A stretch of DNA of 64,000 bases from Mycobacteroides chelonae (GCF_016767715.1 NZ_CP050145.1:124001-188000); one strand, 5' to 3'. Counted from the first letter of the stretch, positions 52,554 through 61,728 are shown. The notes: generated by a model from the sequence alone, not told the origin. Translations and numbers: made by a program.

Positions 52554-52751
52554 ACACACATCGTAAGCTTTTGTGCCTGCGGCGATTTCAGCCCTCACAC
52601 CGATACGCCCGCCCGGCACAAGTTTCTGGCCGATTTCACGCATTTAGCGCGCTATACCGTCGATTGCAGCCGCCTTACGGGCTTGCCTGCGCCCCTCCTG
52701 GGTAACGTCCGGAGCGTTGACCGTTACACTCGGACTATATATTCTAGTATA

Positions 52752-52758
52752 TAACATA
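52752..52758 (+). promoter_or_regulatory. TAACATA motif, site C
   Basis: TAACATA in an AT-rich stretch (TATATATTCTAGTATATAAC) directly before the ribosome site of the second hydrolase gene. Same heptamer as at the TetR promoter and the unrecognised gene's promoter. Confidence 0.4.
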
Positions 52759-52773
52759 TACCGAGGAGGGAAC

Positions 52774-53682
52774 ATGGCAGGAATACGCACAGGTGCGGTG
52801 ACAATCGAGGGCGTAAGGTCCCCGCTGCTACTCAGCGGGCCAGATGCCGGTCCGACAGCGGTGGTGTTCGTGCACGGTAGTCCCGGCTCATCGCACGACT
52901 TCTGCGGATTGCTGGCAGCAGTCGGAGAACATGTCCGTGCGGTCGCACTCGATATGCCCGGATTCGGACAAGCAGACAAACCTCAAGACTTTCCCCAGAA
53001 CACTCTGGGCCACGCGACACATCTCGGAGGTGTCATCACCGAGCTCGGAATCGAGCGTGTGCATTTGGTTCTGCACGACTTCGGAGGTCCATGGGGAATT
53101 GCCTGGGCCCTTGGCCATTTGAGTTCGGTAGCCTCGATCACCCTGATCGACACCGGAGTGGTGACCGACCATCGCTGGCACTGGCCCGCGCGGCTATGGA
53201 TGACCCCCGGCATCGGCGAAGTCTTCGCGCGATTGCTAGGTATTCCAGCCCTGTTTAAGGCGATGCTCTCGTACGGCTACTCCTTCAAGCCTGCGCCGAC
53301 GCCCCTGCCCGCAGATTTCTTGGCGCACATGGCCGCAGACTTCGACCGAGGCACCCAGGATTCGGTGCTTCGACTGTATCGAGACGCACAGAACGCTGAG
53401 GAATTCAGCGAATTCCTCAGCAATACCCTTCGGCCACATAATATTCCATCATTGGTCATCTGGGGCGGACGGGATCATTTCCTACCGGTCAAACACGCAT
53501 ACCAGCAACGCACCACATTCCCCTCGGCGCAGATCCTAGTCGTCGACAAAGCCGGACACTGGCCACAGGTAACCCACCAAGCTGAAACCGCAAGCGCACT
53601 AACTAACTTCCTGAAACCACTCCTATCGGAAACAGGGCATGCGGATAGATCCGACCCCCATTCTCCTCGAGATGCGAACTGA
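52774..53682 (+). CDS. Alpha/beta hydrolase, epoxide hydrolase / dehalogenase type, copy 2
   Basis: 302-residue paralogue of the hydrolase at 47149: same length and colinear throughout, sharing PGFGQADKP, VLHDFGG, HRWHWPARLW, PTPLPADFLAHMA, DHFLPVKHAYQQ and KAGH. The catalytic Asp, His and acid are conserved. ATG 52774 has GGAGGGAAC before it. The C-termini differ. Duplication followed by divergence is the likely origin; different substrates may be handled by each copy. Confidence 0.92.
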   Translation: MAGIRTGAVTIEGVRSPLLLSGPDAGPTAVVFVHGSPGSSHDFCGLLAAVGEHVRAVALDMPGFGQADKPQDFPQNTLGHATHLGGVITELGIERVHLVLHDFGGPWGIAWALGHLSSVASITLIDTGVVTDHRWHWPARLWMTPGIGEVFARLLGIPALFKAMLSYGYSFKPAPTPLPADFLAHMAADFDRGTQDSVLRLYRDAQNAEEFSEFLSNTLRPHNIPSLVIWGGRDHFLPVKHAYQQRTTFPSAQILVVDKAGHWPQVTHQAETASALTNFLKPLLSETGHADRSDPHSPRDAN

Positions 53683-54085
53683 AGTGCATAGCTTCTCCTC
53701 GGTAGCCCAGGCTGGAACTAGCCGTTTCCCGTGATCGAACGGGAGCATCCGAATCCGGCGCCTTCTTTGGGGTGTACCGAGTTCGAGAACGACTTCATGC
53801 CCGCTTCCCAACATCGCCCAGGGGCGCGGGTGACGACTAGGCCGCATGGAAGGAACGAGTGCTGGGATCGAGAATCGCTGATAGGGCGGACGACACCATT
53901 TCCATCCAATGTGCAGGAGTAAAACGATGAAGAGCGAATCCTTGCAGACCTTGTCTGGTAACGAAAGCTTCGCCGCCGCATGCTCGACCTTGCCACTCTG
54001 GCGGGAGCGTACGAGGCCCTCGGCGCCACGAGCCCGGTCCTGGGTGCGTCCATTATCGCGACAGGCAATGGCTACGAGCCAATAG
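53683..54085. other. Stretch with no supportable gene
   Basis: About 400 bases. Frames on both strands are short and unlike any family I know. It may be eroded coding DNA, since a degraded oxidoreductase fragment follows. Confidence 0.5.
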
Positions 54086-54367
54086 ATGAAGGCCATCGCG
54101 TCCGCTGTACAGGGCGAACCTGAAGTTCTACAGCTCGTTGACTTTCCTGAGCCAGACAGGGCCCGACGAAGTGCGTTGAAAGTAGCTGCCGCCGGTGTCC
54201 GCTCCTCCGATGTTGGATCTCGTCGAGGTGGTGGCCTGCCTAGCCAAGACGGACTCAACGGCGGCTCCGCTCTCGTCAGCAGCGGCGCAAACTTCGCAAT
54301 GCAACTTGTTCACGGCCGCGTGAACCCCGCAGCCGTTAGTGGCGTCCAGTCCTATGCCGCTTGCTGA
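54086..54367 (+). pseudogene. Degraded N-terminus of an MDR oxidoreductase
   Basis: The 93-codon frame begins MKAIASAVQGEPEVLQLVDFPEP and has KVAAAGVRSSDVGSRRGGG, which matches the first 45 residues of quinone-reductase-like MDR enzymes such as that at 51609. After that the likeness ends and the frame stops, so the gene is truncated. Confidence 0.5.
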
Positions 54368-54638
54368 CATTGCTTCCGTCGCTATCGTGATGGCACAGAA
54401 AGCAGTCAGGGGCAGCCGCCCAGGCCAATAAACTCACCCCTGGATCCAATTCGGCACGTGATTGCGCAACATCATTGCCGTTGGGACCCATGGTGCCCAT
54501 CACCGGCGCAATCACTAGGGCGACCATCAACGGAAACGTCGCCAGAATCCTGCGAGAAGAAGCTCCCAACTGAATCAGGCGGAGCCAACTACCGGCACCC
54601 GTCAGACCCACCGAGGCAATATGCGTTCCTTCAGACAT
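54336..54638 (-). CDS. Small protein with one hydrophobic helix, possibly truncated
   Basis: 100-codon frame starting MSEGTHIASVGL with AAGGGAG nine bases before the ATG. Residues about 30-50 (ILATFPLMVALVIAPVMG) form one hydrophobic helix; the tail has Cys/His (CFLCHHD). Family not recognised. It overlaps the MDR fragment on the other strand, so its 3' end may be artificial. Confidence 0.35.
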   Translation of the reverse strand: MSEGTHIASVGLTGAGSWLRLIQLGASSRRILATFPLMVALVIAPVMGTMGPNGNDVAQSRAELDPGVSLLAWAAAPDCFLCHHDSDGSNVSKRHRTGRH

Positions 54639-55075
54639 GTCACGGCTCCCTTTCGGATTTATTCACCGTAGCTCCGGCCACGGGCCCAGCTAAACCGACT
54701 ACGCAACTAAACAAACGTGTCAAACACCGGCTTGGCGCCCACTATTCCGCCGGGCGGCTTCTGTTCAGGTTGACCGCGATCAGAACGCGGCCCACCAGGT
54801 CGTGCAAGCGTTTAGCGGACTCTGCGATCTCTGCGCCAATGTTGTTGACGCGAATCCCCATCACTGCTGGTCGTCATCGACCTGTGGTGTTGGGGATGAT
54901 CAGGGACCCAGGGGCGCGGCGGTTCATCGCACAGAATCGGTTGGATGGCCAGGTTTCGTTCTCTGTGTCAATATGTCTGCGCCCGGGCCACTTTGGATCG
55001 TGGATTCGTTAGACGGTACGGGCATACCGGGTGTGAATCCCGGCTAATCGAGGCCCCGTTAATCCGTGGTGGCTG
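54639..55075. other. Gene-free gap at the right end of the island and mgtE leader
   Basis: About 440 bases. Open frames here are unconserved. Near 55026-55042, CCGGG and CCCGG can form a small hairpin around TGTGAAT, followed by the large hairpin at 55076. The change from island to backbone probably lies somewhere in this gap. Confidence 0.4.
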
Positions 55076-55102
55076 GCAGCATCCTGCGCGTCAGGATGCT
55101 GC
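55076..55102 (+). promoter_or_regulatory. Perfect hairpin in the mgtE leader
   Basis: GCAGCATCCTG and CAGGATGCTGC form an 11-bp perfect stem around CGCGT, ending 28 bases before the mgtE ATG. It is close to the ribosome site (GAGAGGA) and could be an attenuator, an RNA stability element or part of a metal-responsive leader. It does not show the known M-box consensus that I recall. Confidence 0.5.
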
Positions 55103-55130
55103 AGGGCCTGTGGGCGTAGAGAGGATCGTG

Positions 55131-56519
55131 ATGTCGAAGTCGAATATGGATCTCGGAGTGTTGGGGGTGCTGCCGGTTCGCGCCAGCGCGCTCAATTCCG
55201 CGCGTGCGGTGTCGGAATGGCTTCGTTTAGCCGGCACTGCGGAGCGCAGCCGCATGGTTGCCCAGATGTCCAAAGAGCAAATCGTGCATCTGGTTTCACT
55301 GCTGGACGAACAGACCGGCCCCGAACTGCTGGGATCCCTTGACGCCCACGCCGCGGCTCAGGTTGTGCGTGCTGCAGGTGTAGAACGGTGCGGCCGGTTC
55401 TTTGAAGCCCTTGACTACGACACCGCTGCCGACATCGTGCGGCAGTTGGGGGGTGTCCGCCGAGAGACCCTCCTGCAGACCCTGAGCCCGGAGTACGTGG
55501 AGGCACTCGAAGCGGTGTTGCAGTGGCCGCCGGAATCGGTAGCGGCGCACATGATTCCGGATGTATTCACTATCGGTCCCGAGTTGAAGGTGCCTGCGGC
55601 CCAAGAATCCGTGCGGGCGCAAAGCCGCGGTGGGGGCGGCAAAGTTCATGGTGGTACAGGCCAGATTTATGTCACCGACGCCGATCGGCACCTGCTAGCG
55701 TCGGTCGGCTTCGATGATCTCGTCCTGGCCGATCCGAATCAGACTGTCGCACAGTTCATGAGTGAGGACCCGATTCGGGTGGGGCCGCTTACCGACGCGG
55801 AGCACGCTGCTCGAATTCTGATCGATTACGACCTGTTGGCGTTGCCGATCGTCGATGATCAGGGTGAGGTGCTCGGGGTGTTGACCGCCGAAGCTGCCGA
55901 CGACATCCTGATCGAAGAGGCCACCGAAGACGCGGAACGGCAAGGTGGTTCGGAGCCTCTTGACGTGCCCTACGTGCGGGCTTCGCCGGCACATCTATGG
56001 CGCAAACGCATTGTGTGGCTTCTGGTGTTGTTCGTCGCCGAGGCATACACCGGCACCGTGCTCAAGGCATTCGAGGACGAGCTCGAGGCGGCGGTGTCGT
56101 TGGCCTTCTTTATTCCGCTGCTGATCGGTACCGGCGGAAACACCGGAACTCAGATCACCACCAGTCTGATACGCGCCATGGCCACCGGCCAGTTTCACAT
56201 CCGCGATCTGCCCCGCGTTTTGTTGAACGAATTGTCGACGGGCGTCCTTGTTGCGTTGACGATGGCTGGCGCAGGCATCATGCGGGCCTGGACCCTAGGT
56301 GTCGGCAAGGAGATCGCGATTACCGTCTCTTTGACGCTCTTTGCCATCGTTCTATGGACGGCTCTGGTGGCATCCCTGCTACCGCCCCTGCTCCAAAAGC
56401 TGAAGGTCGATCCCGCGGTGGTATCTGCCCCGATGATCACCACCCTCGTTGACGGGACCGGCCTGATCATTTACTTCCTCATCGCCCACGCGACCCTTCC
56501 GCAGCTCGCCGGCTTGTAG
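55131..56519 (+). CDS. mgtE: Magnesium transporter MgtE
   Basis: 462-residue Mg(II) channel. N-terminal MgtE_N superhelix (about 45-155, HLVSLLDEQTGPELLGSLD), two CBS domains (about 165-285, GQIYVTDADRHLLASVG and LPIVDDQGEVLGVLT), a plug helix, then five membrane helices with the conserved PLLIGTGGNTGTQITTSLIRAMATGQ and MITTLVDGTGLIIYFLIA. CBS domains close the channel when Mg is high. ATG 55131 has AGAGGA six bases upstream. A perfect hairpin precedes it. Confidence 0.95.
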   Translation: MSKSNMDLGVLGVLPVRASALNSARAVSEWLRLAGTAERSRMVAQMSKEQIVHLVSLLDEQTGPELLGSLDAHAAAQVVRAAGVERCGRFFEALDYDTAADIVRQLGGVRRETLLQTLSPEYVEALEAVLQWPPESVAAHMIPDVFTIGPELKVPAAQESVRAQSRGGGGKVHGGTGQIYVTDADRHLLASVGFDDLVLADPNQTVAQFMSEDPIRVGPLTDAEHAARILIDYDLLALPIVDDQGEVLGVLTAEAADDILIEEATEDAERQGGSEPLDVPYVRASPAHLWRKRIVWLLVLFVAEAYTGTVLKAFEDELEAAVSLAFFIPLLIGTGGNTGTQITTSLIRAMATGQFHIRDLPRVLLNELSTGVLVALTMAGAGIMRAWTLGVGKEIAITVSLTLFAIVLWTALVASLLPPLLQKLKVDPAVVSAPMITTLVDGTGLIIYFLIAHATLPQLAGL

Positions 56520-56558
56520 GGAGGTTTCCAGCCTGCGCGGCATCGGTCGGCGGGTAGC

Positions 56559-57341
56559 GTGCCGGACGTGAACCTCAATGACTTCCAAGCGCTCTACGAC
56601 CTGTCGGGACGTACCGCCATCGTCACCGGCGGCACTCGTGGAATCGGGTACGCGATTGCTGAGGCTCTCGGCGCCTGTGGGGCATCGGTCGTGGTGTCGA
56701 GCCGGAAGGCCGATGCCTGTACCGCCGCGGCAAAGGAGCTACAGGACAAGGGGTATCGCGCACTTGGCGTGCCCGCCCACATGGGGGACCTGGGCGATAT
56801 CGACAGGCTGGTCGCGAGCACGGTTGACGAGTATGGCGGTGTCGACATCGTGGTGAACGCCGCCGCGAACCCGGTCGCGCAGCCCATGGGCAGCTACACA
56901 CCGGAGGCGCTGGGTAAGTCCTTCGACGTCAATGTGCGTGGTCCGGTGTTTCTGGTGCAAGCGGCGCTGCCGCATCTGACCGCCAGTGAGCATGCGTCGG
57001 TGCTCAACGTGGTGTCGGTGGCGGCGTTCCAGTACGTGCCGATGCTGTCGATGTACGCGGCGATGAAGGCCACTCTCATGTCCTTCACCCGGTCGATGGC
57101 CGTCGAATACACCGGTCGCGGTATCCGGGTGAACGCGCTGGCGCCCGGCACAGTCGACACCTACATGCTGCAGCAGAACCCGCAGGAGGTCATCGATGCC
57201 ATGGCCGCGCAATCCTTCATGGGACGTGTGGCACACACCGACGAGATGATCGGCCCAGCGCTGTTGCTGCTGTCGGACGCGGGTTCGTTCATCACGGGCC
57301 AGGTGATCGTGGCTGACGGCGGTGGCGGGGTTCAGCGTTAG
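56559..57341 (+). CDS. Short-chain dehydrogenase/reductase
   Basis: 260-residue SDR. Cofactor motif TGGTRGIGYAIAEAL (TGGxxGIG), NAAANP, Ser in LNVVSVAAF and Tyr/Lys in MYAAMKATL (Met-Tyr-Ala-Ala-Met-Lys; the Lys is conserved). C-terminal SFITGQVIVADGGGG. GTG 56559 is the start. Possibly acts on lipid or steroid-type substrates; unknown. Same direction as mgtE and the acyltransferases. Confidence 0.9.
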   Translation: MPDVNLNDFQALYDLSGRTAIVTGGTRGIGYAIAEALGACGASVVVSSRKADACTAAAKELQDKGYRALGVPAHMGDLGDIDRLVASTVDEYGGVDIVVNAAANPVAQPMGSYTPEALGKSFDVNVRGPVFLVQAALPHLTASEHASVLNVVSVAAFQYVPMLSMYAAMKATLMSFTRSMAVEYTGRGIRVNALAPGTVDTYMLQQNPQEVIDAMAAQSFMGRVAHTDEMIGPALLLLSDAGSFITGQVIVADGGGGVQR

Positions 57342-57389
57342 GCGGGTATCGGAGTGCACTGAGCGGGCCGCCAGCGCTAGGCTCGTCAC

Positions 57390-58187
57390 GTGGAGCCTGT
57401 CTATGGAACGGTGATCGGGCTTGCCCGCACCGTCTGGGCCGTTCAAGGCCTGAAATTCACCGTCACGGGTGTCGAGAACCTGCCGACCGAAGGCGGGGCG
57501 GTGGTGGCGATCAACCACACCGGGTACATGGATTTCACCTTCGCCGGGCTACCGGCGTTCCTTCAGAAAAAGGGACGCAAGGTGCGCTTTATGGCGAAGA
57601 AAGAAACCTTCGACAACAAGATCACCGGCCCCATCATGCGAGGGTGCCGGCATATCTCCGTGGACCGCGTAGACGGTGCCGCGTCCTATGCCGAGGCGGT
57701 CGACAAGCTCAAGGCAGGTGAGCTGGTCGGGGTCTACCCGGAAGCCACCATCAGCCGCAGCTTCGAGATCAAGGAATTCAAATCAGGGGCGGCACGCATG
57801 GCCATCGAGGCTGGCGTGCCGATCGTGCCGCACGTCATCTGGGGCGCACAGCGCATCTGGACGAAGGGGCATCCGAAGAACCTCGGTCGCACCAATACGC
57901 CGATCTCGATTGCGGTGGGCGCACCGATCCCGCCGACATTGCCGGTTGCAGAGCTCACCGCGCTGCTGCACGCACGCATGCAGCACCTGCTGCTGGAAGT
58001 GCAGGACGATTACGGTCAGCATCCCGCCGGTGAGTACTGGGTGCCGCATCGGCTGGGCGGATCCGCGCCGACGCTGGCGGAGGCCGCGCAGTGGGACGCC
58101 CAGGACGCCGCCGAGCGCAAGGCACAGCGTGCTGCCCGCGAGGCGGAAAAGCAGGCCCAGCAGGATGGGGCACAGAAAGACGGCTAG
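57390..58187 (+). CDS. 1-acylglycerol-3-phosphate O-acyltransferase-like protein (Rv3816c-like)
   Basis: 265-residue PlsC-type acyltransferase that adds an acyl group to lysophosphatidic acid or a related lipid. Catalytic HX4D is in INHTGYMDFTF, the substrate motif is GVYPEATISRSFEIKEF (PEATISRS in place of the common EGTRS), and PIVPHVIWGAQRIW follows. GTG 57390 is the start. The C-terminal 40 residues are Ala/Glu/Gln/Lys-rich helix. Stop is directly adjacent to the next ATG. Confidence 0.9.
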   Translation: MEPVYGTVIGLARTVWAVQGLKFTVTGVENLPTEGGAVVAINHTGYMDFTFAGLPAFLQKKGRKVRFMAKKETFDNKITGPIMRGCRHISVDRVDGAASYAEAVDKLKAGELVGVYPEATISRSFEIKEFKSGAARMAIEAGVPIVPHVIWGAQRIWTKGHPKNLGRTNTPISIAVGAPIPPTLPVAELTALLHARMQHLLLEVQDDYGQHPAGEYWVPHRLGGSAPTLAEAAQWDAQDAAERKAQRAAREAEKQAQQDGAQKDG

Positions 58188-58952
58188 ATGGAACCGGTCT
58201 ACCGACTCCTCGAAATCACGGCTAAAACGGCGGTCCTCCTCACGGGGACCACGATCAGATATCGAGGTCTGGAGCAGGTCCCCTCTGGCGGAGGTGCGGT
58301 GATCGCGATCAACCACACCAGTTACGTCGACTTTCTTCCCGCGGGTTTGGCGACGGTTCGCGCCGGGCGGCGTCTGCGGTTCATGCTCAAGGCGGAGATG
58401 CAGGAGGTGCCCATCATGAACTTCCTGATCAAACATGCCAAGGCGATTCCCGTTGACCGCAGCGCGGGCCACGGGGCCTACGAGGCGGCGGTGGACAGCC
58501 TGCGCAGTGGCGAGATCGTCGGGGTGTATCCGGAGGCCACCATCAGCCGCAGCTTCGAGCTCAAGGAGTTCAAGAGCGGAGCCGCCCGAATGGCGCATGA
58601 GGCCGGTGTGCCGATCGTTCCACTCATCGTCTGGGGAGCTCAACGCATCTGGACCAAGGATCATCCAAAAAACCTGGGCCACAGCAAAATCCCCGTCAAC
58701 GTGGCGGTTGGCCCGCCGCTGGACGCATCCCCGGATTTCGAGCGCACCACCGTCGAGCTGCACGACGCCATGGAGCAGGTACTGACGCAGGCGCAACGGG
58801 ATTACCCGGAAGAGCCCGGCGCCTACTGGCTGCCCAGGCGCTTGGGCGGCAGCGCCCCCACACTGGAGGAAGCCGCCGCGCTCGACGCGGCGGAATTGGC
58901 AGAACGCGCCCGTAAGCGGGCCCAGAAGAAGACAGGCCCCAACCGCACGTGA
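58188..58952 (+). CDS. PlsC-type acyltransferase, tandem paralogue
   Basis: 254-residue acyltransferase, paralogue of the previous one: HX4D in INHTSYVDF, VGVYPEATISRSFELKEFKSG, VPIVPLIVWGAQRIWTKDHPKN. Its ATG follows the previous stop without a gap and its own stop overlaps the HAD start by 4 bases. Corresponds to the Rv3815c/Rv3814c pair of M. tuberculosis, where tandem copies also occur. Substrates unknown. Confidence 0.92.
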   Translation: MEPVYRLLEITAKTAVLLTGTTIRYRGLEQVPSGGGAVIAINHTSYVDFLPAGLATVRAGRRLRFMLKAEMQEVPIMNFLIKHAKAIPVDRSAGHGAYEAAVDSLRSGEIVGVYPEATISRSFELKEFKSGAARMAHEAGVPIVPLIVWGAQRIWTKDHPKNLGHSKIPVNVAVGPPLDASPDFERTTVELHDAMEQVLTQAQRDYPEEPGAYWLPRRLGGSAPTLEEAAALDAAELAERARKRAQKKTGPNRT

Positions 58953-59767
58953 CTCCTCCCACCCTCATCGCGTCCGACGTGGACGGGACGCTGATCGACT
59001 CCGACGAGCTGCTGTCGCCGCGTACCCGGGCGGTCATCACTGCTGCGGTCGAATCGGGCAGCACATTCGTCCTGGCTACCGGCCGTCCGCCCCGTTGGAT
59101 CACCCCCATCGTCGACGCCCTCGGCTTTGCGCCGATCTCGGTGTGCGCCAACGGCTCCGTTTTGTACGACGCGGACAGTGACCGGATCCTCTCTGCGGCG
59201 ACGCTCGCTCCAGCGGAGCTCGCCGTGCTGGCCGGGGTCGCCCAAGCAGCCATTCCCGGAGTGGGCCTGGCGGTGGAGCGGGTCGGCCGCAGCGCACACG
59301 ACGCCGCGACACCGCAATTCGTCAGCTCACCCGGATACGAGCACGCCTGGCTGAATCCCGATAACACCGAGGTGTCGCTGGACGACCTGCTGAGCTTTCC
59401 CGCGGTAAAGCTGTTGGTGCGCAAGGCCGGAGCCAGTAGCGCAGACATGGCCGAGGTCCTCGCGCCCCTGGTGACCGAGGCAGGTGCGGCCATCACCTAT
59501 TCCACAGATAACGGGCTTATCGAGGTGATGCCCACCGGGATCAGCAAGGCCAGCGGAATCGCGGTGGTGGCGGATCAGGTTGGGGTACGGCCCGAATCGG
59601 TGATCGCCTTTGGCGATATGCCCAATGACGTAGCCATGTTGCGCTGGGCCGGGCACGGGGTGGCGATGGGTAACGCGCACCCGGATGCGCGGGCCGCCGC
59701 CGATGAGATCACTGCCACCAACGACGACGACGGGGTGGCCAAGGTTCTCGAACGCTGGTGGGGCTGA
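58949..59767 (+). CDS. Cof-type HAD hydrolase (Rv3813c-like)
   Basis: 272-residue HAD phosphatase. Motif I is ASDVDGTLIDSD (Asp nucleophile and general acid), motif II is ATGRPPRW (Thr), motif III is in NGLIEVMPTGISKASG (Lys) and motif IV is FGDMPNDVAML (Asp pair). The C2 cap lies at about 85-190. It dephosphorylates small phosphometabolites. The GTG overlaps the acyltransferase stop by 4 bases, so this is one operon with the two acyltransferases. Confidence 0.93.
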   Translation: MTPPTLIASDVDGTLIDSDELLSPRTRAVITAAVESGSTFVLATGRPPRWITPIVDALGFAPISVCANGSVLYDADSDRILSAATLAPAELAVLAGVAQAAIPGVGLAVERVGRSAHDAATPQFVSSPGYEHAWLNPDNTEVSLDDLLSFPAVKLLVRKAGASSADMAEVLAPLVTEAGAAITYSTDNGLIEVMPTGISKASGIAVVADQVGVRPESVIAFGDMPNDVAMLRWAGHGVAMGNAHPDARAAADEITATNDDDGVAKVLERWWG

Positions 59768-59789
59768 GATCTTTTAGGTGCGTCCGGCG

Positions 59790-61529
59790 CTAGGCGGCGG
59801 GTGCGAACTGCTCTACCGGGGGCGGCGGGGGAGGCGGAGCCGGTGCGGGTGGTGGCGGTGCCGCCGGTGCGGCAGGTGCTGAGAACTGTTCGGCCAGGGC
59901 ACTTTGTGCCACCGGTGCCACGCCGAGGATCTCGCGGGTCTCTCCGTTGATCACGCTTGACACCCGGCCACTGGCCCGGTCGTAGATCAGGGAGCCATTC
60001 TGGAAGTTCTGCACGATGATGTTCGGTTCGCCCACTTCATCGGTCACCGGGAGACCCAGCGACCCTCGCTCGTAATCTGTTTCCGCCCAGGCGTGGTAGA
60101 TCGCCCCGACAACGGGATGGGTGCCGGTGCCGGGAGAGAAGTACATGGCGCCGTTGCGGAAGGTCGCGAAGCGGGCATCACCGGCGGCCTGCTGCTCAGT
60201 GGATGTGGGCGCACCAAGGGAACTGTCGGTGCTGCCCAACCGCATCCAAGTGTCATAGATGGCGCCGCCGCGCATCGCGTCGACCAGATCAGGTGGCTCG
60301 CCGTTGGCGGCGCCTGCGGCGATATCGCGCAGGCGGGGTATCAAGCGGTACGCGGCCTCACCCGGGCATTCGGTGTTGCCGACGTCGCGGTGCGTGAAAA
60401 TCGTTGGCAGCGTGACGACTTTTCCTCCGGGCACGGTGGTGAATGGTCCGCCCTCCGACGCCAGGTCCACCTGGCCGCGCGGATCAACGCCGGCGAGCCG
60501 CAGTCGCCAGCCCAGCATGCGGCCGGCGGATTGCAGCATCGCGGGAGAGGGCTCCTCGCGAGTGAAGTCGCCGATCAGCGCCAGCCCCCAGCTGTGCTCG
60601 TTGAATCCTCCGGTGTGTGCGCCCTGCACGTTGTTGGTGATGCCGCCGAAACGGCCCTCGAAGATCTGTCCGTACTTGTCCACCAGCACGTTGTAGGCGA
60701 TGTCGCACCATTTGAGGGTTTTGGTGTGATACGCGTAGATGGCCCGGATGATGGCAGCGGAATCGTAGGGCGAGTAGTTGTTGCTTCCGGCGGTGTGGTG
60801 GACCACTCCCGCGCGCACGTCCCTGTTGTAAACCGGTGGGCACCGGTCCGACTCATTGGCTCCCCATTGGGCACGGGTGATGATGCGCGGGCCCGCCTGG
60901 GGCAGCGCTATCGGCGCCGACCAGCGCTCTTCGAACCGCGCGCCATCGGGTGGTGCCAGCTTGGGGCTGATCAAGATGGCGTCGAGTCCGGTGGTCAGCG
61001 GCTGCTCGATGCTCGCCGGCCGGTACCCCAGGCCGGGGTCGCCGCCGCCGGTCTTCGGCGCCTTCACGTTCGCGCCGTAGCGGGGTTGCACGGCGATCTG
61101 AGCGGAATGGGTTGAGCCGACGAATACCGGCTCTGTCGCCGCGGGGATTGCCTTGTCCTGGGCCACGGGATCGCCGGACTCAACGGGGTGGAGCTCGTAC
61201 CACTGCCCCCAACCGCCATCGGTCTGTTGCGCCCGCACGGAAACGTTGACGGAAGCAAGGTCCTCGCCGCGGACGGCGACCAGGCTGAAGGATTCGGCCT
61301 GCTGGATGTCGTGCACGGTGGCCGGTGTATTCAGACCGGGTAGCCCGACCTCCGCGGTCAGGACCTCGTGAGTCGCGGAATTCTGCAGCGACTGCGAGGT
61401 GATGGCAGTCTCTTCGGCCTGCTCGGTTTTGAGGTGATCGACGACGCTGACGGTCATCACCGTCGCAGTCGCGGCAAGAGCCAGCGCAAGCTGCCGTCGC
61501 ATGGGCATCTTGCTGACTCGTACTGGCAC
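59790..61529 (-). CDS. Peptidoglycan-recognition-type amidase with LGFP repeats (Rv3811-like)
   Basis: 579-residue secreted or membrane-anchored protein. A signal-like helix is at about 12-30. The amidase_2/PGRP domain (about 215-370) contains VVHHTAGSNNYS (zinc His), WCDIAYNVLVDKYGQIFEGRFGG and a Cys/His pair in HRDVGNTECPG. The C-terminus (about 405-510) has LGFP-type repeats (LGSTDSSLGAPTS, RGSLGLPVTDEVGE) that bind the cell wall, then a Pro/Ala-rich tail. Probably cleaves or binds peptidoglycan. GTG 61529 is the start. Confidence 0.9.
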   Translation of the reverse strand: MPVRVSKMPMRRQLALALAATATVMTVSVVDHLKTEQAEETAITSQSLQNSATHEVLTAEVGLPGLNTPATVHDIQQAESFSLVAVRGEDLASVNVSVRAQQTDGGWGQWYELHPVESGDPVAQDKAIPAATEPVFVGSTHSAQIAVQPRYGANVKAPKTGGGDPGLGYRPASIEQPLTTGLDAILISPKLAPPDGARFEERWSAPIALPQAGPRIITRAQWGANESDRCPPVYNRDVRAGVVHHTAGSNNYSPYDSAAIIRAIYAYHTKTLKWCDIAYNVLVDKYGQIFEGRFGGITNNVQGAHTGGFNEHSWGLALIGDFTREEPSPAMLQSAGRMLGWRLRLAGVDPRGQVDLASEGGPFTTVPGGKVVTLPTIFTHRDVGNTECPGEAAYRLIPRLRDIAAGAANGEPPDLVDAMRGGAIYDTWMRLGSTDSSLGAPTSTEQQAAGDARFATFRNGAMYFSPGTGTHPVVGAIYHAWAETDYERGSLGLPVTDEVGEPNIIVQNFQNGSLIYDRASGRVSSVINGETREILGVAPVAQSALAEQFSAPAAPAAPPPPAPAPPPPPPPVEQFAPAA

Positions 61530-61728
61530 GTCGTCTCTCCTGGATCACACCGGACGTGCCGCATGGAGCGACACGACCACCAGGGATGTTACGTATGGGA
61601 CAAATGTGACTAGTGATTCGACACGCGTCAAATGTCGATCTTGATGTTTGGCGGGTTGGCCAGACGCAACGACACCGCAGAGCCTCTGTGCCCTGCGGTG
61701 CCGTTTCGCTACCTAGTTTGTGTGTGAC

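Noticed and set aside
54458..55012. 184-codon plus-strand frame before mgtE
   Set aside because: Unconserved, no ribosome site, and composition of a shadow frame.
54639..55130. M-box (Mg riboswitch) before mgtE
   Set aside because: I do not see the conserved M-box core; only simple hairpins are visible.
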